Source of the DNA: Solirubrobacteraceae bacterium
Lineage (GTDB): Bacteria > Actinomycetota > Thermoleophilia > Solirubrobacterales > Solirubrobacteraceae
NCBI GenBank assembly: GCA_025935735.1
Contig: JAICUS010000094.1
Location: 1 to 14,162 of the forward strand
DNA length: 14,162 nucleotides
Direction of reading: 5' to 3'
A model generated the notes under the pieces. That model saw only the letters and a list, made by a program, of their open reading frames with translations, ran no database searches and was not told the origin of the DNA. Position 1 is the first letter of the stretch. Each line of letters starts with the position of its first letter. The position numbers and the translations under genes were made by a program. Below are positions 7,053 through 13,623 of the stretch, one piece after another.

Positions 7053-8009
7053 TCACGTGGCAAACGGACTCAGGAAGCCGTCGCGCGGGACCGGTCCGCC
7101 GGCGCTCGCCGCCAACCCGCAGGCCCGCTGGACCTTCAGCGCGGCGGCGGCGTGGACGGCGGCGGCGATGCCGCACGGGCCGTCGTAGGTGGAGGCGAGA
7201 TAGACGTCCGAGCCGGCCGCCCGCGCCGCGCGCGCGTCGGCCAGTACGCCGGTGATCCCGCCGCGCGAGATCTTCAGGCAGACGGCGTCCGCGGCGCCGG
7301 AGCCGGGCGCGTGCGTCTCGTCCATGGCGATCGGGACGGAGGACTCCGCGCGCACGGCCAGCAGCGCCGCGACGCCGTGGACCGGCTCCTCGCACAGCTC
7401 GAGCCCCACCGGCGCGAGCGCGCGCAGGTTGGCCAGCGCCTCCTCCGGCGTCCGCCAGGCGCCGTTGGCGTCGGCCCGCAGCGCGACGTCGCGGCCCGCC
7501 ACGGCGCGGACCGCGGCCAGCCGGCCCGCGTCATCGCCGATCCCCACCTTCACCTTCAGCGTGCGATAGCCGTCGCGCACGGCGGCGGCGGCCTCCGCGG
7601 CGGCGGTCGCGCGGTCCTCGGCGCCGATCGTGGCGTTCACCGGGACCGCTTCGAGCGCGTCCGGGGCGATCAGGCGGGCGATCGGCGTGCCCGTCCGGCG
7701 CGCCTCGCGGTCCCACAGCGCCAGGTCGATCGCCGCCAGCGCCTGCGGCAGGTCGCGCTCGGCCCGGCAGGCCCGCAGAGGATCGTCCGGGTCGTCCTCC
7801 AGCACCCGGGCGTAGGCGTCCAGCGCCGCTCGCACGGCGGCGATGGACACCCCGTCGTAGGGCTCCAGCGGGGCGGCCTCGCCCTCGCCGTAGCCGCCGT
7901 CGGCATCCGAGAGCCGCACCTCCAGCAGCTCGCGGACGCGCAGCTCGCCCCAGGCGGTCCGCAGCGGCGCGCGCAGCTGGTGGCGCACCGGGCGGACCTC
8001 CAGCCTCAT
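7053..8009 (-). CDS. menC: o-Succinylbenzoate synthase (enolase superfamily)
   Basis: This 318-residue enolase-superfamily enzyme would dehydrate SHCHC to o-succinylbenzoate. The capping domain spans about residues 1-100, followed by the (beta/alpha)7-beta barrel. Visible are LKVKVG with the KxK general acid/base at Lys152/Lys154, DANGAW (metal ligand Asp180), CEEP (Glu207/208), AMDE (Asp230) and Lys246 in LKISRGG. These support the muconate-lactonizing subgroup, which includes o-succinylbenzoate synthase, dipeptide epimerases and N-succinylamino-acid racemases. A C-terminal DxD motif of dipeptide epimerases is not evident. The neighbours make menC by far the best call. The ATG overlaps the menA stop by 4 bp (ATGA), placing it third in a menB-menA-menC operon. 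Dual OSBS/racemase activity, known in some relatives, cannot be excluded. Confidence 0.9.
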   Translation of the reverse strand: MRLEVRPVRHQLRAPLRTAWGELRVRELLEVRLSDADGGYGEGEAAPLEPYDGVSIAAVRAALDAYARVLEDDPDDPLRACRAERDLPQALAAIDLALWDREARRTGTPIARLIAPDALEAVPVNATIGAEDRATAAAEAAAAVRDGYRTLKVKVGIGDDAGRLAAVRAVAGRDVALRADANGAWRTPEEALANLRALAPVGLELCEEPVHGVAALLAVRAESSVPIAMDETHAPGSGAADAVCLKISRGGITGVLADARAARAAGSDVYLASTYDGPCGIAAAVHAAAALKVQRACGLAASAGGPVPRDGFLSPFAT

Positions 8010-8893
8010 GACAGCAGCAGGCCCGCGGAGAGCAGCACGCAGAACACGAGCTGCAGCATGCCGGTCCTGGCCAGCGCGCCATTGAGCGAGGGCCCGTCGA
8101 CGCGGTTGCGCACGATCCGCACGACCGGGGCGGCCAGCGGCAGCGCCAGCCAGCTCACCAGCAGCCAGGGGGAGAGGCCCGTCCCGCCGAGCACCCAGGC
8201 CAGCGGCGCGGTGGCGAACGCCAGGTAGATCATCACGGCATAGAGGATCCGCGCCCGGGGCCGGCCGAGCCGCACCGCGAGCGTCCGCTTGCCCGCGCGT
8301 CGGTCGGTCTCCAGGTCGCGCACGTTGTTGACCATCAGCAGCGACGCGGCCAGCAGGCCGACCGGGACGGCGAGCGCGAACGCCTCCCAGGGGAGGTGCT
8401 CGCGCTGGCAGAAGTAGGTCCCGGTGACGGCCACCAAGCCGAAGAACAGGAAGACGAACACCTCGCCGAGCCCCTCGTAGCCGTACGGCCGCGGGCCGCC
8501 GGTGTAGAGCACGCCGGCGAGGATCGAGGCGACCCCGACCAGCAGCAGCTGCCAGCCGGCCGTGACGATCAGGTAGATGCCGACCAGCACGGCCAGGCCG
8601 AAGGCGACGTAGGTGGCGATCAGCACCTGGCGCGGCGGGACGAGGCCGCCGGCGGTCACCCGCACGGGCCCGAGCCGGTCCTCGGTGTCCGCGCCCCGGC
8701 GGGCGTCGGAGTAGTCGTTGGACAGGTTCGTGCCGATCTGGATGAACAGCGCGCCGAGCAGGGTGGCGGCGAACGTCAGCGGCTTGAACGTCCCGAGCGT
8801 CCCCGCGTAGGCGGTGCCGACGAGCACCGGCGCGGCGGCCGCGGGCAGCGTCCGCGGCCGGGCGGCCATCAGCCAGATGTGCAGCGGGCTCAA
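8006..8893 (-). CDS. menA: 1,4-Dihydroxy-2-naphthoate polyprenyltransferase
   Basis: This UbiA-superfamily integral membrane prenyltransferase attaches the isoprenoid chain to 1,4-dihydroxy-2-naphthoate with loss of CO2, giving demethylmenaquinone. From TTG 8893 it has 295 residues. Both Asp-rich Mg-diphosphate motifs are present: [14 protein letters not shown] (56-69) and [17 protein letters not shown] (189-205). About eight hydrophobic helices follow one another. Start choice: ATG 8869 would begin inside the conserved [14 protein letters not shown] block, whereas TTG 8893 restores the usual [19 protein letters not shown] beginning. It also overlaps the menB stop by 4 bp (TTGA), mirroring the ATGA overlap at its own 3' end with menC. 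I therefore prefer TTG, although no strong Shine-Dalgarno is visible. The frame stays open far upstream through menB on the same strand; that is a shadow, not a fusion. Confidence 0.93.
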   Translation of the reverse strand: MSPLHIWLMAARPRTLPAAAAPVLVGTAYAGTLGTFKPLTFAATLLGALFIQIGTNLSNDYSDARRGADTEDRLGPVRVTAGGLVPPRQVLIATYVAFGLAVLVGIYLIVTAGWQLLLVGVASILAGVLYTGGPRPYGYEGLGEVFVFLFFGLVAVTGTYFCQREHLPWEAFALAVPVGLLAASLLMVNNVRDLETDRRAGKRTLAVRLGRPRARILYAVMIYLAFATAPLAWVLGGTGLSPWLLVSWLALPLAAPVVRIVRNRVDGPSLNGALARTGMLQLVFCVLLSAGLLLS

Positions 8894-9720
8894 GGGCGCT
8901 TGGGGAACTGCGCGAAGTCGGGCTTGCGCTTGGCCTTGTAGGCCTCGCGGCCCTCCTTCGCCTCCTCGTTGGCGTAGAAGAGCAGGTTGGCGTCGTGCGC
9001 GAGCTGCTGGATGCCGGCGAAGCCGTCCTCCTCGGCGTGGAAGCTCGCCTTCATCATCCGCAGCGCGAACGGCGAGAGCTCGAGCATCCGCCGGCACCAG
9101 GCGACGGTCTCGGTCTCCAGCTCGGCGAGCGGGACGACGGTGTTGACCATCCCCATCTCCCGCGCCTCCTCCGCGCCGTACTGGCGGCAGAGGAACCAGA
9201 TCTCCTTGGCCTTCTTGGGGCCGACGAGGCGGGCGAGCAGGCTGGCGCCGTAGCCGCCGTCGAAGGAGCCGACCTTCGGCCCGACCTGCCCGAAGCGGGC
9301 GTTGTCGGCGGCGATCGTGAGGTCGCACACCAGGTGCAGGACGTGGCCGCCGCCGATCGCGTAGCCGGCCACCATGGCCACGATCGGCTTGGGCAGCCGG
9401 CGCATCTGCACGTGCAGGTCGGTCACGTGGAAGCGCCCGACCGCGGCGCCGTCGGGCACATAGCCGGTGTCGCCGCGGACGCGCTGGTCGCCGCCCGAGC
9501 AGAACGCCTTCGGGCCCTCGCCGGTGAGGACGATGACGCCGACGCTCGGGTCCTCGCGGGCCTGCTCGAGCGCCTGGGAGATCTCGATGATCGTCTCCGG
9601 GCGGAACGCGTTGTGGACCTCGGGACGGTCGATGGTGATCTTCGCGATGCCGTCGCCGGACGTCTCGTAGCGGATGTCCTCGTAGGCGCCGGCGGCGGTC
9701 CAGTTGACGGGATCGGGCAC
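8890..9720 (-). CDS. menB: 1,4-Dihydroxy-2-naphthoyl-CoA synthase
   Basis: This 276-residue crotonase-superfamily enzyme cyclises o-succinylbenzoyl-CoA to DHNA-CoA. Motifs are [11 protein letters not shown], the oxyanion-hole segment FCSGGDQ (73-79), [14 protein letters not shown] (116-129), [16 protein letters not shown] (143-158) with catalytic Asp154, and the C-terminal [10 protein letters not shown], which is diagnostic of MenB over other crotonases. Gly147 corresponds by alignment to Gly156 of E. coli MenB, a marker of the bicarbonate-dependent type I enzymes; the M. tuberculosis type II enzyme has Asp there. The start is GTG 9720, with TAGGCT exactly 8 nt upstream and no Shine-Dalgarno. 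It is the first gene of the menB-menA-menC operon and is divergent from the GNAT gene, with 20 bp between starts. Confidence 0.97.
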   Translation of the reverse strand: MPDPVNWTAAGAYEDIRYETSGDGIAKITIDRPEVHNAFRPETIIEISQALEQAREDPSVGVIVLTGEGPKAFCSGGDQRVRGDTGYVPDGAAVGRFHVTDLHVQMRRLPKPIVAMVAGYAIGGGHVLHLVCDLTIAADNARFGQVGPKVGSFDGGYGASLLARLVGPKKAKEIWFLCRQYGAEEAREMGMVNTVVPLAELETETVAWCRRMLELSPFALRMMKASFHAEEDGFAGIQQLAHDANLLFYANEEAKEGREAYKAKRKPDFAQFPKRP

Positions 9721-9728
9721 GAGCGGTG

Positions 9729-9734
9729 AGCCTA
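9729..9734 (-). promoter_or_regulatory. Putative leaderless -10 (TAGGCT) for the menBAC operon
   Basis: On the minus strand TAGGCT is followed by 8 nt and then the menB GTG at 9720. The same hexamer and the same spacing occur before menE, the methyltransferase gene and ilvC. The element lies in the 20-bp gap between the divergent menB and GNAT starts. A convincing -35 was not found. Confidence 0.6.
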
Positions 9735-9740
9735 GCGGCC

Positions 9741-10475
9741 ATGGACCTCTCGACTCGCACGCACACCGCCCACGCCGACGCCTGGGAGGCGCAGGGCCGG
9801 CTGCGCGCGCCGTGGGGCGGTGCGGCGCTGGCGCTGCGGGGGATCCGCGTGGTGGCGTGCGGCGTGCCGCACCCGCAGTTCAACAGCGCCGACGTCGTCG
9901 ACGCCGACTGCGACCTGGAGGGCGCGCGGGCGTTCTACGCGGCCCGCGGCCTGGACTGGGGCGTGCGCGTGCCGGCCGGGATGCCGTGGGCGCACGGCCG
10001 GCACCTGATGACCCAGGAGCTGATGGCGCTTCCGGCCGCGGACTTCGCTCCCGCGCCGCCGGTGCCGGGCCTGGAGCTCCGTTTCGCCGGGCCGGCCGAC
10101 CTGGACGTCGTCGTCGCGATCGACGAGGCGGCGTTCGGCGAGACCGCCGGCCCCGCCTGGATCGCGCCGCTGCTCGCCATGGCGCCGGTGGTCGTGGCGC
10201 TCGCGCTGCTCGGCGGCGAGCCGGTCGCCACCGCGCACACGCTGCGCACCGACGGGCCCGCCGGGCCGTGCCTGTACCTCGGCGGCGTGGGGGTGGTCCC
10301 GGCGGCGCGCCGCCGGGGCATCGCCGCCGCGGCCTCGTCGTGGCTGCTCGCGCAGGGCTTCGCGGCCGGCGCCGAGCTCGCGCACCTGCACTCGGACACG
10401 GACGAGTCCGCGCGGGTCTACCGGCGCCTCGGGTTCGCGGACACGCCCGGGCTGGAGATCTTCGTCGACCTGTAG
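9741..10475 (+). CDS. GNAT-family N-acetyltransferase, substrate unknown
   Basis: This 244-residue protein has a GNAT domain in its C-terminal half (about 111-244). The acetyl-CoA pyrophosphate loop is [20 protein letters not shown] (181-200), fitting R-x-x-G-x-A, and YRRLGFAD near the end is the classic GNAT motif B. The N-terminal half (about 1-105) has [20 protein letters not shown] and looks like the degenerate GNAT-like domain of two-domain relatives. The substrate cannot be inferred. It sits between divergent menB and downstream menE, so it is embedded in the menaquinone block, but no known menaquinone step needs acetylation. ATG 9741 is used; an in-frame GTG at 9726 would add five residues and cover the menB promoter hexamer. 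No clear promoter hexamer or Shine-Dalgarno decides between them. Confidence 0.85.
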   Translation: MDLSTRTHTAHADAWEAQGRLRAPWGGAALALRGIRVVACGVPHPQFNSADVVDADCDLEGARAFYAARGLDWGVRVPAGMPWAHGRHLMTQELMALPAADFAPAPPVPGLELRFAGPADLDVVVAIDEAAFGETAGPAWIAPLLAMAPVVVALALLGGEPVATAHTLRTDGPAGPCLYLGGVGVVPAARRRGIAAAASSWLLAQGFAAGAELAHLHSDTDESARVYRRLGFADTPGLEIFVDL

Positions 10476-10486
10476 TGGTCCCCCAC

Positions 10487-10492
10487 TAGGCT
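10487..10492 (+). promoter_or_regulatory. Putative leaderless -10 (TAGGCT) for menE
   Basis: TAGGCT is followed by 8 nt and the menE GTG at 10501, within the 25-bp gap after the GNAT stop. TCGACC (10465-10470) is a possible weak -35 with a 16-bp spacer. No Shine-Dalgarno is seen. The hexamer and spacing are identical to those of menB, the methyltransferase gene and ilvC. Confidence 0.6.
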
Positions 10493-10500
10493 GAGCGGCC

Positions 10501-11739
10501 GTGCAGCCCTGGCTCGAGCGCGCGGCCGCCGCGCGCCCCGACGTGCTCGCCGTCGAGACCGCCGACGGCGGGCTGACCTACGCCGAGCTGCTGGCCCGCG
10601 CCCGGGCCGGAGCGACCCGATTCGCGGTCGGCGACCGCGTGGCGATCCTGCTCCCGCCGGGGCTCGACTTCGCGGTCGCCCTGCACGCCTGCCTGCTCGC
10701 CGGCGCCGCCGCCGTGCCCGTCGACCTGCGCCTCGGCGAGCGCGAGCGCGCCATTCAGCTCGCCGGCGCCGCCGCCGTGGTCGACGCCCCGCTGCCCACC
10801 ATCGCGACGGCGAGCCACGCGTTCGTCCCCGGCGAGGCGGCGCTCGTCGTGCACACCTCCGGCACCACCGGGTCCCCGCGCCGGGTCAAGCTCACGGTGG
10901 CCAACATCCTGGCGAACGCCCTCGGCTGCGCCGTCGCGCTCGGCCACGACCGCCGCGAGCGCTGGCTGTGCCCGCTGCCGCTCAGCCACGTCGGCGGGCT
11001 GATGGTCCTGCTGCGCTCGGTCATCGCCGGCACCACGGCCGTGCTCGACCGGGCCGGTCGCGACGACGTCACGATCGCCTCGCTCGTCCCCACCCAGCTC
11101 TCCCGGCTGCTCGAGGCCGGCGCGCGTCCCGGTCCCGACCTGCGGGTGATCATGCTCGGCGGCGCGCCCGCCGACCCGACGCTGCTCGTCCGCGCCCGCG
11201 ACGCGGGCTGGCCGGTCGCGCCGACCTACGGGCTGACCCAGACCTGCTCGGCGGTGACCGTGGCCGAGCCGGGCGACGTGGAGACCTCGGGCGCGCCGCT
11301 GCCCGGCGTCGACGTCGCCATCGCGCCCGACGGCGAGATCCTCGTGCACGGGCCGACCGTGGCCGGCGGCGGGACCCTCCGCACCGGCGACCTCGGCCGC
11401 CTGGACGCGCACGGCTGGCTGGTCGTCTCCGGCCGCAAGGTCGACACGATCGTCTCCGGCGGCGAGAACGTCATGCCCACCGAGGTCGAGGCCGCGCTGC
11501 TCGAGCACCCCGCCGTCGCCGAGGCCGGCGTGTTCGGCCGCCCCGACGCCGAGTGGGGCGAGGCAATCACGGCCGTCGTGGTCCTGCGCGAGCCCGCCGA
11601 GGCCGGCGCCCTGCGCGCCCACTGCGCCGAGCGCCTCGCCGGCTTCAAGGTGCCCAAGCGGATCGAGGTCCGCGACGCGCTGCCCCGCAACGCCTCCGGC
11701 AAGCTCCTCCGCCGCGACTTAGGGGGTCAGACCCCTTGA
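10501..11739 (+). CDS. menE: o-Succinylbenzoate-CoA ligase
   Basis: This 412-residue adenylate-forming (ANL) enzyme activates o-succinylbenzoate to its CoA thioester, the substrate of MenB. The phosphate-binding loop is HTSGTTGSPRRVKLT (118-132), followed by PLPLSHVGGL, YGLTQTC (243-249), TGDLGR (295-300), the hinge SGRKVDTIVSGGENV and the C-terminal catalytic Lys401 in NASGKLLRRDL. It is shorter than typical 480-550-residue acyl-CoA ligases, as is usual for compact MenE. The GTG start has TAGGCT 8 nt upstream. The conserved protein effectively ends at RRDL; the final codons (GGQTP) and the stop TGA lie in the left arm of a 19-bp inverted repeat, so the C-terminal tail probably comes from that element. 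All other men genes for its substrate and product are adjacent. Confidence 0.93.
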   Translation: MQPWLERAAAARPDVLAVETADGGLTYAELLARARAGATRFAVGDRVAILLPPGLDFAVALHACLLAGAAAVPVDLRLGERERAIQLAGAAAVVDAPLPTIATASHAFVPGEAALVVHTSGTTGSPRRVKLTVANILANALGCAVALGHDRRERWLCPLPLSHVGGLMVLLRSVIAGTTAVLDRAGRDDVTIASLVPTQLSRLLEAGARPGPDLRVIMLGGAPADPTLLVRARDAGWPVAPTYGLTQTCSAVTVAEPGDVETSGAPLPGVDVAIAPDGEILVHGPTVAGGGTLRTGDLGRLDAHGWLVVSGRKVDTIVSGGENVMPTEVEAALLEHPAVAEAGVFGRPDAEWGEAITAVVVLREPAEAGALRAHCAERLAGFKVPKRIEVRDALPRNASGKLLRRDLGGQTP

Positions 11740-11767
11740 GTGCCCCCGACTCAAGGGGTCTGACCCC
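11723..11767. repeat. 19-bp perfect inverted repeat with 7-nt loop (REP-like palindrome)
   Basis: The left arm GGGGTCAGACCCCTTGAGT (11723-11741) and the right arm ACTCAAGGGGTCTGACCCC (11749-11767) are perfect reverse complements around the loop GCCCCCG. Each arm contains a nearly palindromic 13-mer, GGGGTC-A-GACCCC. The left arm carries the last menE codons and its stop. The right arm ends one base before the TAGGCT hexamer of the next gene. There is no T-run after it, so it is not a standard intrinsic terminator, though the transcript could form a very stable hairpin. It resembles dispersed intergenic palindromes (REP/BIME-like); only one copy occurs in this window. Confidence 0.9.
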
Positions 11768-11768
11768 G

Positions 11769-11774
11769 TAGGCT
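11769..11774 (+). promoter_or_regulatory. Putative leaderless -10 (TAGGCT) for the methyltransferase gene
   Basis: TAGGCT is followed by 8 nt and ATG 11783. It begins one base after the inverted repeat, so any -35 region would lie within the repeat. No Shine-Dalgarno is present. Confidence 0.55.
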
Positions 11775-11782
11775 CCCGGGGC

Positions 11783-12613
11783 ATGCAGCTCGAGGCGAGA
11801 GAACGGTGGCGGCGGGCCGCGGCGGGGTGGGAGGCCCGGGCCGACTGGTTCCACGCGCAGACGCTCCCGGCGGCCGCCTGGCTGATCGAGGCGGTCGACC
11901 CGCAGCCGGGGCAGACGATCCTCGACCTGGCCGCGGGGATCGGCGACACGGGCTTCCTGGCGGCCGAGCTGCTGGAGCCCGGCGGCACGCTGATCACCGC
12001 GGACTTCTCGCCCGAGATGCTCAGCGCGGCGCAGCGGCGGGCGCAGCGCCACGGCGTGACCAACGTCCGCTTCCGGCAGATGGACGCCAACCTGCCGCTC
12101 GACCAGCCGGCCGCCTCGCTGGACGGCGTCCTGTGCCGCTGGGGCTACATGCTGCTCAACGACGGCGAGGACGCGTTGCGGGAGACGCGCCGCATCCTCA
12201 AGCCCGGCGCGGCCGTGGCGCTCGCCGCCTGGACCGCGGCCGACGAGAACCTCTGGTCGGCCGCGCCCGGTCGCATCCTGCAGGCGCGGGGAGCGATGGA
12301 GCCCGACCCGCCCGGCCCCGGGCAGTTCGCGTGGGCGGAGCCCGGCGAGGTGGCCGAGCACATGGAGAACGCGGGCTTCGTCGAGCCGCGCGTCGATCGC
12401 GTGGCCATGCCGTTCCGCTTCGCCGACGTCGACGAGTGGTGGACGCACGTCACGCAGACGTCCGTCCGCGTCGGCCTGGCCGACGAGCAGCTCGACTACG
12501 CCGCCCGCAGCGACGTGCTGGCCGAGCTCGAGCGCGCCGCCGAGCCCTTCGAGCAGGCGGACGGGACGCTCGTCATCCCCGCCGCCACGTGGGTGGCGAC
12601 GGCGACCGCGTAG
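11783..12613 (+). CDS. Class I SAM-dependent methyltransferase; possible but unproven MenG role
   Basis: This 276-residue protein is a Rossmann-fold methyltransferase of the Methyltransf_11/25 type. The SAM-binding motif I is ILDLAAGIGDTGF, followed by TLITADFSPEML (the acidic residue after the second strand), QMDANLPL (motif II region) and LKPGAAVALAAWT. The C-terminal third is a variable substrate-binding region. Menaquinone synthesis needs a final C-methylation by MenG/UbiE, and no other methyltransferase lies in this block, so it is a positional candidate. However, it lacks features I expect of canonical UbiE/MenG, such as the YDxxNxxxSxGxxxxWR N-terminal segment, and is longer. A separate small-molecule methyltransferase is equally likely. 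Its TAG stop is also the first three bases of the TAGGCT hexamer before ilvC. Confidence 0.85.
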   Translation: MQLEARERWRRAAAGWEARADWFHAQTLPAAAWLIEAVDPQPGQTILDLAAGIGDTGFLAAELLEPGGTLITADFSPEMLSAAQRRAQRHGVTNVRFRQMDANLPLDQPAASLDGVLCRWGYMLLNDGEDALRETRRILKPGAAVALAAWTAADENLWSAAPGRILQARGAMEPDPPGPGQFAWAEPGEVAEHMENAGFVEPRVDRVAMPFRFADVDEWWTHVTQTSVRVGLADEQLDYAARSDVLAELERAAEPFEQADGTLVIPAATWVATATA

Positions 12614-12616
12614 GCT
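12611..12616 (+). promoter_or_regulatory. Putative leaderless -10 (TAGGCT) for ilvC
   Basis: TAGGCT is followed by 8 nt and ilvC ATG 12625. Its first three bases are the stop codon of the upstream methyltransferase gene. Only 11 bp separate the two genes, so there is no room for an attenuator leader or T-box, which are common before branched-chain amino-acid genes in other bacteria. No good -35 is visible. Confidence 0.6.
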
Positions 12617-12624
12617 GACGGGCC

Positions 12625-13623
12625 ATGTTCTACGACGACGACGCAGACCTGGACCTGCTCAGCGGCAAGACCGTGGCGATCCTCGGCTACGGCTCCCAGG
12701 GGCACGCGCACGCGCGCAACCTCTCCGACTCCGGCGTCGACGTCGTCGTAGGCCTGCGCGAGGGGTCGAAGTCGGTCGACCACGCGAAGGCCGCGGGCCT
12801 GCGCGTCGAGAGCGTCGCCGACGCCGCCAGCCACGGCGACATCGTCTGCGTCCTGCTGCCCGACGAGCGCCACCACGACGTCTGGGAGGCCGACGTCCGC
12901 GACGGGATCGCGCCCGGCAACCTGCTGATGTTCGGCCACGGCTTCTCCATCCACTACGGCGAGATCGAGCCGCCGCCGGAGGTCGACGTCGCGCTGGTCG
13001 CCCCCAAGGGACCGGGCCACCTCGTCCGCCGCCAGTACCTGGAGGGCTCCGGCGTTCCCTGCCTGGTCGCGGTCGACCAGGACGCGTCCGGCAACGCGCT
13101 CAACCTCGCGCTGGCCTACGCCAAGGGCATCGGCGGCACCCGCGGCGGCGTGATCGAGACGACGTTCAAGGACGAGACGGAGACCGACCTCTTCGGCGAG
13201 CAGGCCGTCCTGTGCGGCGGCGTGTCCGAGCTCGTCCGCGCGGGCTACGAGACGCTCGTGGGCGCCGGCTACGACCCGAAGCTCGCCTACTTCGAGTGCC
13301 TGCACGAGCTCAAGCTGATCGTCGACCTGATGTACGAGAAGGGCATCACCGGGATGCGCCACTCGATCTCCAACACGGCCGAGTATGGGGACCTCACGCG
13401 CGGCAAGCGGATCATCTCCGACGCCACTCGCCAGGCCATGAAGGACGTGCTCGGCGAGATTCAGGACGGCACGTTCGCACGCGAGTGGATCGCCGAAAAC
13501 CGCGCCGGGCAGGAGAACTTCCAGCGCATGCGCGCCGAGCAGCAGGGACACAAGATCGAGGTCGAGGGGCGCGAGCTCCGGAAGATGATGGACTGGATCG
13601 ATACGGAGTTCGAAGAGGGATGA
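12625..13623 (+). CDS. ilvC: Ketol-acid reductoisomerase (class I)
   Basis: This 332-residue NADPH-dependent enzyme isomerises and reduces acetolactate or acetohydroxybutyrate, the step after IlvB/IlvN. The Rossmann motif is [10 protein letters not shown] (21-30), and LREGSKS is the loop contacting the cofactor phosphate. HGF (105-107) and APKGPGH (126-132, Lys128) are active-site blocks. Mg ligands are Asp188 and Glu192 (DLFGEQ), with Glu224 and Glu228 in ECLHELK; Ser249 lies in SISNTAEYG. The length is that of class I enzymes. A putative leaderless promoter precedes it, and its stop overlaps the start of the next gene (ATGA). Unusually, ilvN is not adjacent but 12 kb upstream. Confidence 0.98.
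   Translation: MFYDDDADLDLLSGKTVAILGYGSQGHAHARNLSDSGVDVVVGLREGSKSVDHAKAAGLRVESVADAASHGDIVCVLLPDERHHDVWEADVRDGIAPGNLLMFGHGFSIHYGEIEPPPEVDVALVAPKGPGHLVRRQYLEGSGVPCLVAVDQDASGNALNLALAYAKGIGGTRGGVIETTFKDETETDLFGEQAVLCGGVSELVRAGYETLVGAGYDPKLAYFECLHELKLIVDLMYEKGITGMRHSISNTAEYGDLTRGKRIISDATRQAMKDVLGEIQDGTFAREWIAENRAGQENFQRMRAEQQGHKIEVEGRELRKMMDWIDTEFEEG

Noticed and set aside
7053..8009. Dipeptide epimerase or other enolase-superfamily activity instead of MenC
   Set aside because: The expected C-terminal DxD motif of dipeptide epimerases is not seen and the gene is coupled to menA and menB. A second activity cannot be excluded.
8006..9883. One long minus-strand reading frame that could be read as a fused MenB-MenA-type protein
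   Set aside because: Only the 3' part encodes MenA; the 5' part is an out-of-frame shadow of menB, with Arg/Pro/Ala-rich meaningless translation. MenB is intact in another frame.
11723..11767. Intrinsic (Rho-independent) terminator after menE
   Set aside because: The stem is strong but no T-run follows; the next bases are G then TAGGCT. It may still affect transcript stability, so it is listed as a repeat only.
12601..12624. Attenuator, T-box or riboswitch upstream of ilvC
   Set aside because: Only 11 bp separate the methyltransferase stop from the ilvC start, leaving no room for a structured leader.
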